64,000 nt of DNA from Clostridia bacterium (GTDB lineage: Bacteria; Bacillota; Clostridia; Lachnospirales; Lachnospiraceae), in contig CAJTFD010000002.1 in the NCBI GenBank assembly GCA_910575625.1, positions 292,519 to 356,518 of the forward strand, in the 5' to 3' direction. The notes beneath the pieces are model-generated. The model was given only the letters and a program-made list of their open reading frames with translations. It searched no databases and was not told where the DNA came from. The position numbers were made by a program, and so were the translations under genes. This document shows, piece by piece, positions 16,851 through 25,269 of this stretch; position 1 is the stretch's first letter, and the number at the start of each line of letters is the position of its first letter.

Positions 16851-17978
16851 TTAAATATTTATTTTCCTAGTCTTATAGGAACTGCTCTGCAGCCCTACGT
16901 TCAACACCAGTCCCATGCCGATGTAAAGGCTGACCACCGAGGTCAGGCCATAGCTGACAAAGGGCAATGGCGTCCCTGTATTTGGCATGAGCCCGGTCGC
17001 CACGCAGATGTTGATGAAACTCTGTAAAGAGATGAGCGTGGCCACGCCGCAGCAGATCAATTTCCCGGAGAGATCTTTGGACCGCAGGCTCATACGGATA
17101 CATTCGTACGTGATGCCCAATAATATCAGAACGATCGATGTACATCCGATAAAGCCCAGCTCCTCCCCCGCCACCGCAAAGATAAAGTCCGTCTGGATCT
17201 GCGACACGAAATTTCCTTTATTTGCCGAGGACTCCTGGTTATTTAAGCCCTTCCCGGTCAGCTCCCCGGAGCCGATCGCCAGCATAGAGTTGTTCTGCTG
17301 CTCGATGTCGTCGCTGTACTCCTCATTTTCCGGATACAGGAAAGACATGATCCGGTTCCTCTGGTAGTCCTGGATCAGCTTCTGATCGGGCTGCACCACG
17401 ATGGATAAGAAGATGATCATCAGGGGCACCATGATCAGTATCGCGCCTCCGATCACCTTGTAATCCAGACCTGCGATGTAGATCAGCACGCAGAACATGA
17501 CCGTTACAGTGATCGTGTTCTTAAGATCCGGCTGCTGGTAGATCAAGACCAATGGGATGACCAGCAAGACCGCGCATTTTACGATCACCTTGATGGTATT
17601 GAGGTCGTTTTCATGATCCATAAAAAACCGGGCGAAAAACAAGATCAGTAAAATCTTCGAGAGCTCCGTGGGCTGGAATCGGATCCCGGCGATCTCGATC
17701 CATCGCGTTGCCCCTCCAGCTGTAGAACCCATGAGCCGTACACCCAAAAGCATGACAATGTTAAAGATGTAGATCAGCCAATAAAAGTTCAAGATCCAGC
17801 TGAAATCCATCAGGGACACGATGATCATCGCCGTCACGCCCAGGGCCACCCCCATGATCTGGCGGGATTTCAATTCTGCCGCCGCGCTCCCCACCAGCAG
17901 CACGCCGATGGTGCTGATGCCCAGGAGCAGGATCACAAGTCTGAAATTGTAAAATCTGAATTTATACTGTTTTAACAT
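16851..17978 (-). CDS. rodA: RodA/FtsW family SEDS glycosyltransferase
   Basis: A 375-residue SEDS protein with about ten membrane helices that polymerises lipid II. Conserved features include GARRWIEI-like GGATRWIEIAGIRFQPTELSKI, QQPDLKNTITV, and the C-terminal GLMPNTGTPLPFVSYG. RodA is favoured over FtsW because the gene is in one operon with mreBCD and PBP2, its expected partner. The start overlaps the end of minE by 17 bases. Confidence 0.92.
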   Translation of the reverse strand: MLKQYKFRFYNFRLVILLLGISTIGVLLVGSAAAELKSRQIMGVALGVTAMIIVSLMDFSWILNFYWLIYIFNIVMLLGVRLMGSTAGGATRWIEIAGIRFQPTELSKILLILFFARFFMDHENDLNTIKVIVKCAVLLVIPLVLIYQQPDLKNTITVTVMFCVLIYIAGLDYKVIGGAILIMVPLMIIFLSIVVQPDQKLIQDYQRNRIMSFLYPENEEYSDDIEQQNNSMLAIGSGELTGKGLNNQESSANKGNFVSQIQTDFIFAVAGEELGFIGCTSIVLILLGITYECIRMSLRSKDLSGKLICCGVATLISLQSFINICVATGLMPNTGTPLPFVSYGLTSVVSLYIGMGLVLNVGLQSSSYKTRKINI

Positions 17979-18237
17979 GATCCTTTCGGTTATCCTTCTC
18001 TTGTAGTATCGGTATCCGTGCCAGCATCATGGGCGGATCCTGCTGAAATTGTATCTGTATCCTGGAACTGTCCACGGAAAAGTATTTGTCAACGGCCCGG
18101 ATCAGGTCATTCTTCATCATGAGCATAGTATCCGTGGAACAATCCAGCCGCTCTGACAACAAGACTGTTTTCAGCCGGTTCCTCGCTACGGAGCCGGAAC
18201 GCCTCTTCGTCAGGCCATTTTTTGCCATGAAAAGCAT
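17962..18237 (-). CDS. minE: cell division topological specificity factor MinE
   Basis: A 91-residue MinE. The MinD-contact helix (SVARNRLKTVLLSER, about residues 16-30) and the C-terminal beta/alpha dimer domain (LIRAVDKYFSVDSSRIQIQF) are recognisable. It stimulates MinD ATPase to drive pole-to-pole oscillation. The N-terminal membrane segment (MLFMAKNGLTKRR) is more polar than the usual one. GGAGG is eight bases before the chosen ATG. Confidence 0.9.
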   Translation of the reverse strand: MLFMAKNGLTKRRSGSVARNRLKTVLLSERLDCSTDTMLMMKNDLIRAVDKYFSVDSSRIQIQFQQDPPMMLARIPILQEKDNRKDHVKTV

Positions 18238-18251
18238 ATCTTCCGCCTCCT

Positions 18252-19040
18252 TTAATTCCGGAATAATTCCGTCATCTTGCGGAAAATACCTTTTTTGATA
18301 TCGAAAGTCAGAAACGGCACTTCTTCCCCTGTGATACGGCGGCAGATATTGATGTATCCCTGTTCAGCCGGAGAATTTTTTCCGGATAAGGGCACGCCCT
18401 GGTTTGTGGCGATGACGATCTGCTGGTCATCCGGTATGATGCCCAGCAGATTGATGGCCAGGATCTCGATCACATCATCCACGGACATCATATCCCCTTT
18501 CTGGATCATATCCGGACGGATGCGGTTGATGATCAGCTCGATCTGGCTGATATCGTTTGCCTCCAAAAGTCCGATGATCCGGTCTGCATCCCGAATGGCA
18601 GAGACTTCAGGTGTGGTCACCACGATCGCCCGGTCTGCCCCGGCGATGGCATTCTTAAACCCCTGCTCGATCCCCGCCGGACAGTCCAGGATGATATAGT
18701 CAAAATAATTGCTCATCTCCTCGGTCAGCTTGATCATCTGCTCAGGTGTCACCGCTGTCTTGTCCTTCGTCTGGGCCGAGGGGAGCAGATAGAGATTGCT
18801 GTACCGTTTATCCCGGATCAGCGCCTGTTTCAAACGGCAGTTGCCGTAGATGACATCCACCAGGTTATAGACGATCCGGTTCTCCAGCCCCATGACCACA
18901 TCCAGGTTGCGCAGTCCGATATCCGTGTCGACGACAGCCACCTTGTGGCCCAGCATCGCCAGGCCGGTCCCTATGTTTGCCGCGGTCGTGGTCTTCCCCA
19001 CGCCCCCTTTTCCCGATGTTACTACAATTACCTCGCTCAT
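18252..19040 (-). CDS. minD: septum site-determining ATPase MinD
   Basis: A 262-residue deviant Walker ATPase. The motif GKGGVGKTTTA is at residues 10-20, with the signature lysines at 11 and 16. DTDIGLRNLDVVMGLENR and YIILDCPAGIE follow, and the protein ends in an amphipathic membrane-targeting helix (IKKGIFRKMTELF). It places the division site with MinE. The gene normally upstream, minC, is absent here: only 60 bases separate minD from the PBP2 stop. Confidence 0.96.
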   Translation of the reverse strand: MSEVIVVTSGKGGVGKTTTAANIGTGLAMLGHKVAVVDTDIGLRNLDVVMGLENRIVYNLVDVIYGNCRLKQALIRDKRYSNLYLLPSAQTKDKTAVTPEQMIKLTEEMSNYFDYIILDCPAGIEQGFKNAIAGADRAIVVTTPEVSAIRDADRIIGLLEANDISQIELIINRIRPDMIQKGDMMSVDDVIEILAINLLGIIPDDQQIVIATNQGVPLSGKNSPAEQGYINICRRITGEEVPFLTFDIKKGIFRKMTELFRN

Positions 19041-19100
19041 ACAAAACCTCCTGCTTGACCTCCTGTTACTACATGTATCCCCTCTTTTGTATGATCCGAG

Positions 19101-22013
19101 TTAATCATTGCTGGTATTGCTGGTCGTATCCGAGGCAATGCCTGTGATGATCTTTTCTCGTTTTTTCTCGTTAAATTGATACTGGAAGACATTGCTGGCC
19201 ACCAGACACGCGTTACCGGACGAATATCCATTTGGGATCCGCACGGCCACAGCCATCGTGGGATCCTCAGCCGGCGCATAGCCCACAAACAGACCATGAT
19301 CCGGACGGTACTGATTCTCCTGAGCTGTCCCAGACTTCCCGTTGATCGCCACGCCTGCGTCGTCAAAATTATACTGACTGTGGTTCTGGATCATCCGGCG
19401 CATGCCATTGTGGACTGTATCCCATGTACTCTGCGGAAATTCTGTGGTGCTCTCCAATCTTGGCTGGAACTCCTGCAGCGGCTTTTGCTGTGAGTCTGTG
19501 ATCTTCTGGATCAGGGACAGCTTATAGCTCTGTCCGCTGGTGGCGATCGTTCCCACATACCGTGCCAATTCCGACGTCGTAAAAAGGTGCGTCCCCTGTC
19601 CCATATAGGACGGGACAGCCAGCTCATCCGAAACCTGCGGATCCGCCTCCGAGATCTCAACGCCGGAGGGCTTGTCCATACTCAGCATAGATGCATATTT
19701 CTTCAGGTTCTGTAAGCTTAAGTTTTCCGAAAACCTGTTGTTTTCATCCATCCCCAGCACATACCCGATCTCGTTAAAATAATAGTTGCAGGACTGTTCC
19801 AGGGCTGTCTCCAGATCGATGGATCCGTGGCCATACGTATTCCAACAGTCGATATGCGGCTCCACTTCCTCAAAAGATCCCGTACAGTTGATCCCCGTAC
19901 TGGCATCCACGATCCCGCTCTCCAGGCCGGCAATGGCAGAGACCATCTTAAATGTGGAACCAGGCGCGGTCTGCTGCTGTGTCGCCTTATTAAAAAACGG
20001 CTGGGACAAGTCGCTTGCCATCTTATTATAATAATCCACATCCATCACATTGGCCAGACGGCTGTTGTCGTATCCTGGATAGGTCACGCAGGCCAATACC
20101 TGACCTGTATTTGGATCGGTCACCACCACCGAACCGGAACAGGGATCCAGGGCCAGCTGCCCAGGCGTGATCTCCAATGTACTGATCTTGGCCGTGATAA
20201 AATCATATGCGCTGCTCTGCCCCTGGACCAGAGACTCATACATCCCGTCGTCATCTTCCAGGATACCCTGCTCGTACAGGGTCGCACACAGATCCCTTGG
20301 GTCGATATCATCGTTCAACAGCATATATTTATAGAGCAGTTTTCCAAAAGACACATCTGTCATCAGATAATCCGCCAGATAGTTGGCCAGTTCCAGATAC
20401 ACTTCCTTGGAATCCAGATAATCACCCTCAGGGGAGATCTGGGAGATATCGATCCAATTCTGCCGTGTCGCGTATGTTAAGTATTCCTGCAGGCTGATCG
20501 TCTCCTCCGTGGCCCAGGCCTGGTATGTGGGATCCGTCGTATCGATGGCATCCTGATCCATGACCTCCAACTGGATCGGGAGCAGGTCGTCCACCAGATA
20601 ATCCAGATACTCCTGCATCTCCTTGTCCAGATCCTTATAAGCCTGAGGGGAATCCCCAGTCAGTTCATTCCTTATTCTATCAAAGACCTGCGTCTGTTTT
20701 TGTTGAAACGCGGCATAAAGATTTTTTTCTGTCTCCGCGGCGTCCGCCGCCGCAAAATGCTCGATGTCGATCACATTGTTCTCGATCAGCGCATTGTACA
20801 CATCGTAGATCGGCACGGCGATCTGCATCGTATCGGAGATCTTAGTCTTATCAAACGTCTTGTCCGGCACGATGTGCGAGAGCAGGACCCCGGCGATCTG
20901 CTGTTCGAGGATCTTATAGCAGGCGATCTGCAGGTCACTGTCCAGCGTCAGGTACACATCATGCCCCGCGATCGGATCCAGACGGGACCCATCGTCGATC
21001 TTCAGCACTTTGCCCAAGTTGTCCACGTAGACTGTCTCCTGTCCGTTTGTCCCCTGCAGGTCTGTCTCCATATACTGTTCGATCCCAGATTTCCCGATCA
21101 CCGATGTGGTGTCATATTTCTTGGCATTTTCCTTCTGCAGTTCTTCCAATTCTTCGGAAGAAGCCTGCCCTGTATAGCCTATGATATTTGCAAAATAGAT
21201 GGGATCCTCATAACACCGCAGGGAATCCTCCACGATATCCACTCCCTGCAGAGTGTCTTTATTCTCCGTGATCACAGCCACGGATTCATCGCTCAGATCC
21301 GTGGCGATGGTGGCCGGCATATATTTCTGGAAACTGTTGGTGGACAGAAGATACCGGATGATCGTGATGTCCATGACCTCATCTGCAGTAAGCTGCTCAG
21401 GGAGGCCATACTCCTGCAGTTCTTCTTCTGTATACCCATCCTCCCCATCCACCACGATCGCGAAACGCTCCGGACCGATCAGATAGGCCATCATCTCCTG
21501 GGCTGTAGCATTCTCCTCATCCTTTTTCAGGTCATCGATCAGTGCGCGCCCATAGATATCCGCACGAAACCGATCCAGGTTCACGCCTTCATCCAGGTCA
21601 AAATGATATTCCCCCTGGTTGTTCATGACGATATGGAAATTCCGGTCCACACTGTCCCCGTACTCTTCTAAGATCTTGCAGATCTTATAGGCGGTACTGT
21701 TCAGCGTCAGGTTCTTTTCATGTTCAGACTCGTACGTCCCATTATCCTCGATCGTCAGGGAATAGCAGAGCTTGCTGTAAGCCAGCAGCTTCCCATTGCG
21801 GTCATAGATACTCCCACGGGTACTCTTGATCGTACGTGTTTTCGTCGTACGGGATGTAAAATCAGAGGTATATTCCTCGCCTTGGACGATCTGCAGTTCA
21901 AACAGCCTGCGTATCAGCACGCAAGACATGATGACAAAGACCAGCATCAAGACCGTCGTTCTCGGTATGCGGATACGTCTGTTCTTGACGATCCGTTTTA
22001 TTTTGTTAACCAT
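19101..22013 (-). CDS. mrdA: penicillin-binding protein 2 (elongasome transpeptidase), enlarged
   Basis: A 970-residue class B PBP that cross-links peptidoglycan during elongation. A cytoplasmic basic start and one helix (about residues 17-37) lead to the dimerisation/pedestal domain. The transpeptidase motifs are APGSTFKMV (SxxK), QSCNYYF (SxN) and NGKSGTAQE (KSG). Typical PBP2 has 600-700 residues. The excess is an acidic, helical insert of about 230 residues between DSDLQIACYKILEQ and LALDPCSGSVVV. Its start overlaps the mreD 3' end by 16 bases. Confidence 0.94.
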   Translation of the reverse strand: MVNKIKRIVKNRRIRIPRTTVLMLVFVIMSCVLIRRLFELQIVQGEEYTSDFTSRTTKTRTIKSTRGSIYDRNGKLLAYSKLCYSLTIEDNGTYESEHEKNLTLNSTAYKICKILEEYGDSVDRNFHIVMNNQGEYHFDLDEGVNLDRFRADIYGRALIDDLKKDEENATAQEMMAYLIGPERFAIVVDGEDGYTEEELQEYGLPEQLTADEVMDITIIRYLLSTNSFQKYMPATIATDLSDESVAVITENKDTLQGVDIVEDSLRCYEDPIYFANIIGYTGQASSEELEELQKENAKKYDTTSVIGKSGIEQYMETDLQGTNGQETVYVDNLGKVLKIDDGSRLDPIAGHDVYLTLDSDLQIACYKILEQQIAGVLLSHIVPDKTFDKTKISDTMQIAVPIYDVYNALIENNVIDIEHFAAADAAETEKNLYAAFQQKQTQVFDRIRNELTGDSPQAYKDLDKEMQEYLDYLVDDLLPIQLEVMDQDAIDTTDPTYQAWATEETISLQEYLTYATRQNWIDISQISPEGDYLDSKEVYLELANYLADYLMTDVSFGKLLYKYMLLNDDIDPRDLCATLYEQGILEDDDGMYESLVQGQSSAYDFITAKISTLEITPGQLALDPCSGSVVVTDPNTGQVLACVTYPGYDNSRLANVMDVDYYNKMASDLSQPFFNKATQQQTAPGSTFKMVSAIAGLESGIVDASTGINCTGSFEEVEPHIDCWNTYGHGSIDLETALEQSCNYYFNEIGYVLGMDENNRFSENLSLQNLKKYASMLSMDKPSGVEISEADPQVSDELAVPSYMGQGTHLFTTSELARYVGTIATSGQSYKLSLIQKITDSQQKPLQEFQPRLESTTEFPQSTWDTVHNGMRRMIQNHSQYNFDDAGVAINGKSGTAQENQYRPDHGLFVGYAPAEDPTMAVAVRIPNGYSSGNACLVASNVFQYQFNEKKREKIITGIASDTTSNTSND

Positions 22014-22525
22014 AAAGAATCACTTTCCTTAAATTTTACACGTATAAATCGCCGGATCACCTTATAATAGATCCGATAGACCAAAGCCGCCAGCACCAAT
22101 GTGTAGATGATCTCCGGTATGATCACACGGCGCAGATAAAAGAAAAAGTCCGTATTTCCCTGCAGCAGAAATAAAAATACAAATGTAAAAAAATTATAAG
22201 CAAAGTCTCCCACAACCGTCAAGAGGATGGGGACTTTGATATCATCGTCGTAATAGATCTTATAAAAGAAACCGCTTGCAAATCCCAGGTACATATAAAA
22301 GGCAGCATGCACCCCCGGATAATAACTGTAGAACAGATCCACTAAAAGACCTGTAAAAAAACCGGCAAATAAACCGCTCGACCTCCCACACATCAATCCG
22401 ATGCTGACACACAGAACGACTAAGAGATTGGGGGAAACAGACCCCACAGCGATCCCCTTCATCAATGTACACTGAAGGAAAAAAGAAACTATGATGAGTA
22501 GGAGCAGGACTGCCTTATTGCGCAT
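21998..22525 (-). CDS. mreD: rod shape-determining protein MreD
   Basis: A 175-residue membrane protein with about five helices, belonging to the MreD family (SVSPNLLVVLCVSIGLMCG, then GFFTGLLVDLFYSYYPGVHA). It links the MreB/MreC scaffold to RodA–PBP2. The ATG at 22525 lies inside the mreC 3' end with a well-placed AGAGGAGG; upstream ATGs would deepen the overlap. Confidence 0.93.
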   Translation of the reverse strand: MRNKAVLLLLIIVSFFLQCTLMKGIAVGSVSPNLLVVLCVSIGLMCGRSSGLFAGFFTGLLVDLFYSYYPGVHAAFYMYLGFASGFFYKIYYDDDIKVPILLTVVGDFAYNFFTFVFLFLLQGNTDFFFYLRRVIIPEIIYTLVLAALVYRIYYKVIRRFIRVKFKESDSLWLTK

Positions 22526-23399
22526 CTTGATCCTCCTCTGCATCTTCCTCTGACACATTCTCCTTCAGGTCTGTGATGACCAGCACTTTCTGCAGATGTG
22601 CAAAATCAGCCGCCGGTACCAGGTAGCCGCCGTAGGTGAGGTTATTGCTGTCCTGGCTGATCTCGCTGATGTAACCGATCAGCAGTCCCTTTACATAGCG
22701 GTCGCTGATATGCGACGTGACGACCCGGTCGCCGATGCTCACCTTCCCTTCAGGACTCTTCAATTGGCTGAACTCGAGCTGCCCGGAATCGATCAGCTCC
22801 AGATCACCAGTGACGATGCATGTATCCTCCGTCTCCGAGACCTGGGCGCTCACGTTGGAATCATTGTCCACGATCGAGCGCACCGCCGCCCAGTTGGGCC
22901 CCACATCGGTGACGATCCCCACCAGACCAGCCCCGGCCAGCACGTTGGAATTGACGTTCACACCGTCGTTGCGCCCTTTATCTATGGTAAATGTGTGATA
23001 CCAGTTGCCGGGATCCTTGGCGATCACCTCTGCCATGATCTTATTATACTGGGCGTACTCCCGGTCCAGGTCATAGAGTTCCCTCAGATGTGTCAGGTCT
23101 TTCTGGTTCTGCGCCAGCTCGTTGTTCTGGAGTGTCAGTTCTTCCACCTGTGCTTTCAGCAGGGCATTCTCCTCGGCCAGCTCCGACACACTCTGGAAAT
23201 TGTCCTGCATGGACAACAGCCAGTTGCCGATCGTGTTGATCCCCTTCTCAAACGGGATCACAACATACCCTGCAAAAGTCCGGGCCGGATCCCCTGAGAT
23301 CCCAGTGGCGAAAGTCGCCGCCATCATGCTGATGCACACAATGCTCATCAGAATGATCAAATGTTTACTTTTCAGACGGAAATCCCTCTTCTTCTTCAT
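22515..23399 (-). CDS. mreC: rod shape-determining protein MreC
   Basis: A 294-residue MreC. A basic start and single membrane helix (about residues 12-34) lead into a coiled coil (SELAEENALLKAQVEELTLQ region, about 72-110) and the two-lobed beta domain (WYHTFTIDKGRNDGVNVNSNV, then IGDRVVTSHISDRYVKGLLIG). The C-terminal tail is very acidic. It organises the elongation machinery outside the membrane. Confidence 0.95.
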   Translation of the reverse strand: MKKKRDFRLKSKHLIILMSIVCISMMAATFATGISGDPARTFAGYVVIPFEKGINTIGNWLLSMQDNFQSVSELAEENALLKAQVEELTLQNNELAQNQKDLTHLRELYDLDREYAQYNKIMAEVIAKDPGNWYHTFTIDKGRNDGVNVNSNVLAGAGLVGIVTDVGPNWAAVRSIVDNDSNVSAQVSETEDTCIVTGDLELIDSGQLEFSQLKSPEGKVSIGDRVVTSHISDRYVKGLLIGYISEISQDSNNLTYGGYLVPAADFAHLQKVLVITDLKENVSEEDAEEDQDAQ

Positions 23400-23419
23400 C
23401 TCAAACTCCTACTGCTCTG

Positions 23420-24436
23420 TCACATCTTCCTCTGCCGGACGGGCAGGGCCCATTCCTGCAGATATTTATCTTTGATCATCCGCTCTATGCCGCAGATCGT
23501 ACAGACTTCATGCATGTCCGAGAGACACACGCCGTACCCGGTCAGGTCGGCCAGAAACTTGTCGATGTCCCTGATCCGGGTGCTGCCTCCCGCCAGATAG
23601 ATCCCTTCCTTTAAGATGCTGTACGCGATCTGCGGCGGCGTGCGCTCCAGGAAGGTCTTTATCTCGTTCCCGATCCTGTTGACCGGACGGGCGATGGCGG
23701 CGTTGACGGTCTTGGAGGACACCACGGCCTCCCGGGGGAGACCGGATACGGTGTCGATCCCGATCACTTTGCGCAGCTGTTCCTTCTGCATGTACATCTC
23801 CCCGACGGAAGTCTTCAGGCGGCTGGCCGTGCGGGTACCGATCATCAAACGGTCCACCCGGCCCACTTCATTGCAGATCTCGATGTCGATCTGTTTCCCG
23901 CCCAGCTTTAAGACTTTGCTGATGATGACCTTGCCGTCGGCGAGCACGGAGATCTCGGTGCTCTGGGCGCCGATGTTGACGATCATGCTCCCTTTCGTCT
24001 TGCGGATGGGAATGTCCATGGCGATGGCGTCGGCGATGGGCTTTTCCACAATGCGTACTTTATTATTCTGCAGCCAGCTGCCGTTGGCCATGGAGTTGTA
24101 AGCCCGCTTCTCGATCTGGGTCAGGTCGGCCGGGACCGCAAAATACATGACTGCCCCGAACAGCTGGTAGGGCTGGATCTTCTTGATCAGGCTGTACAGG
24201 GATATTTCAGCTTTTTCGATGTCCGCGATCATCCCATAGGCCATGGGGGAAGCCACCTCGATGTTATCCGGCGCTTTCTCAAACATTTCGTAGGCCTCGT
24301 CGCCCACGGCGAGGACGCGCTTTTTGTTTTTTACGGCCACCATGTTCCTCTCCTGGTAGACCTTATCTTTCTGGTAGGAATAGACTTTGATGGTACTGGT
24401 GCCCAGATCCACCCCATAAACTTTCCGAAATAACAT
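23420..24436 (-). CDS. mreB: MreB-family actin-like protein
   Basis: A 338-residue bacterial actin homologue. Phosphate-1 loop GVDLGTSTIKVYS (residues 8-20), phosphate-2 MIVNIGAQSTEISVLADG, and the adenosine motif IYLAGGSTRIRDIDKF are present. It diverges from canonical MreB in the first loop (DLGTST for DLGTAT). It builds membrane filaments that guide wall synthesis. The start overlaps the radC stop as TAATG; a longer open frame upstream is only the radC shadow. Confidence 0.93.
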   Translation of the reverse strand: MLFRKVYGVDLGTSTIKVYSYQKDKVYQERNMVAVKNKKRVLAVGDEAYEMFEKAPDNIEVASPMAYGMIADIEKAEISLYSLIKKIQPYQLFGAVMYFAVPADLTQIEKRAYNSMANGSWLQNNKVRIVEKPIADAIAMDIPIRKTKGSMIVNIGAQSTEISVLADGKVIISKVLKLGGKQIDIEICNEVGRVDRLMIGTRTASRLKTSVGEMYMQKEQLRKVIGIDTVSGLPREAVVSSKTVNAAIARPVNRIGNEIKTFLERTPPQIAYSILKEGIYLAGGSTRIRDIDKFLADLTGYGVCLSDMHEVCTICGIERMIKDKYLQEWALPVRQRKM

Positions 24437-25182
24437 TATAGACTTTCCTTTTCCCGAAAACTCATATAAGTATGTTCCCCGATGATGATATGATCCAGGA
24501 GATGGATCCCGATCAGCTCCCCGCCCTGATGGACACGCTGGGTGATCAGCACATCCTCCCGGCTGGGTGTTGGGTCGCCGCTGGGATGGTTGTGCACGAG
24601 TATGATGTTGACCGCCTGGTAGCGCAGCGCCTCCAGGAAGAGCTCCCTGGGCGAGACCAGGGACGCGTTGACTGTCCCCAGGAACATCCGCTTCTCTCCC
24701 AATAGATGATTCTTCGTATCCAACATCATGCACAGGAGGACTTCCTGTTCCAGGTGGCGCAGTTCTTCCATATAATACTCTGCGATCGTATCCGGAGCGT
24801 TGAAAGACAGACGCTCCTTGGCCTTCTGCCGGGCCATCCGCCGGGAGAGCTCGCCGATACATTTTAACTGGATCGCTTTGACCGTGCCCACACCCGGAAT
24901 GCTCATCAACTCCTGTATGCACAGGTGGTGGAGGCCACAAAGGCCCTCCCCGCTGGTCTGCGCAAGCTTGAGGATCTCATAAGAAAGCTCCAGGGAATTA
25001 CTCCCTGGGCGGCCTGTCCGCAAGATCACCGCCAATAGTTCCGCATCCGTCAGGTGTTCCGGCCCGAATTCCAGGCATTTCTCGTAGGGCCTGTCCTGGA
25101 TCGGGATATCTTTGATCGTGTTCTTCTGCTCCGTGTTCTGTTTCGTTTTGGTGTTGCTCTGTTTCATGTTCCTTATATACAT
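24436..25182 (-). CDS. radC: RadC family (JAB domain) protein
   Basis: A 248-residue RadC/YsxA protein. An N-terminal helix-hairpin-helix-like region (MSIPGVGTVKAIQLKCIGEL) is followed by an MPN/JAB domain with the metal motif HNHPSGDPTPSRED (about residues 198-211). The historic link to DNA repair is not supported experimentally; its function is unclear. It lies directly upstream of mreB, the usual Firmicute order. Confidence 0.94.
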   Translation of the reverse strand: MYIRNMKQSNTKTKQNTEQKNTIKDIPIQDRPYEKCLEFGPEHLTDAELLAVILRTGRPGSNSLELSYEILKLAQTSGEGLCGLHHLCIQELMSIPGVGTVKAIQLKCIGELSRRMARQKAKERLSFNAPDTIAEYYMEELRHLEQEVLLCMMLDTKNHLLGEKRMFLGTVNASLVSPRELFLEALRYQAVNIILVHNHPSGDPTPSREDVLITQRVHQGGELIGIHLLDHIIIGEHTYMSFREKESL

Positions 25183-25269
25183 CCCTTCCCACTCTCTTCA
25201 AAAACTGCAGGAAGAATTTCAAGGTAAACCCTATCTTATCACAGATTCCTGGAAATGTATACAAATTCA

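Noticed and set aside
20700..21671. A 323-codon open frame on the + strand inside the PBP2 gene
   Set aside because: It is antisense to a well-conserved coding sequence, has no ribosome site or recognisable protein features, and its composition is that of a reverse-frame shadow.
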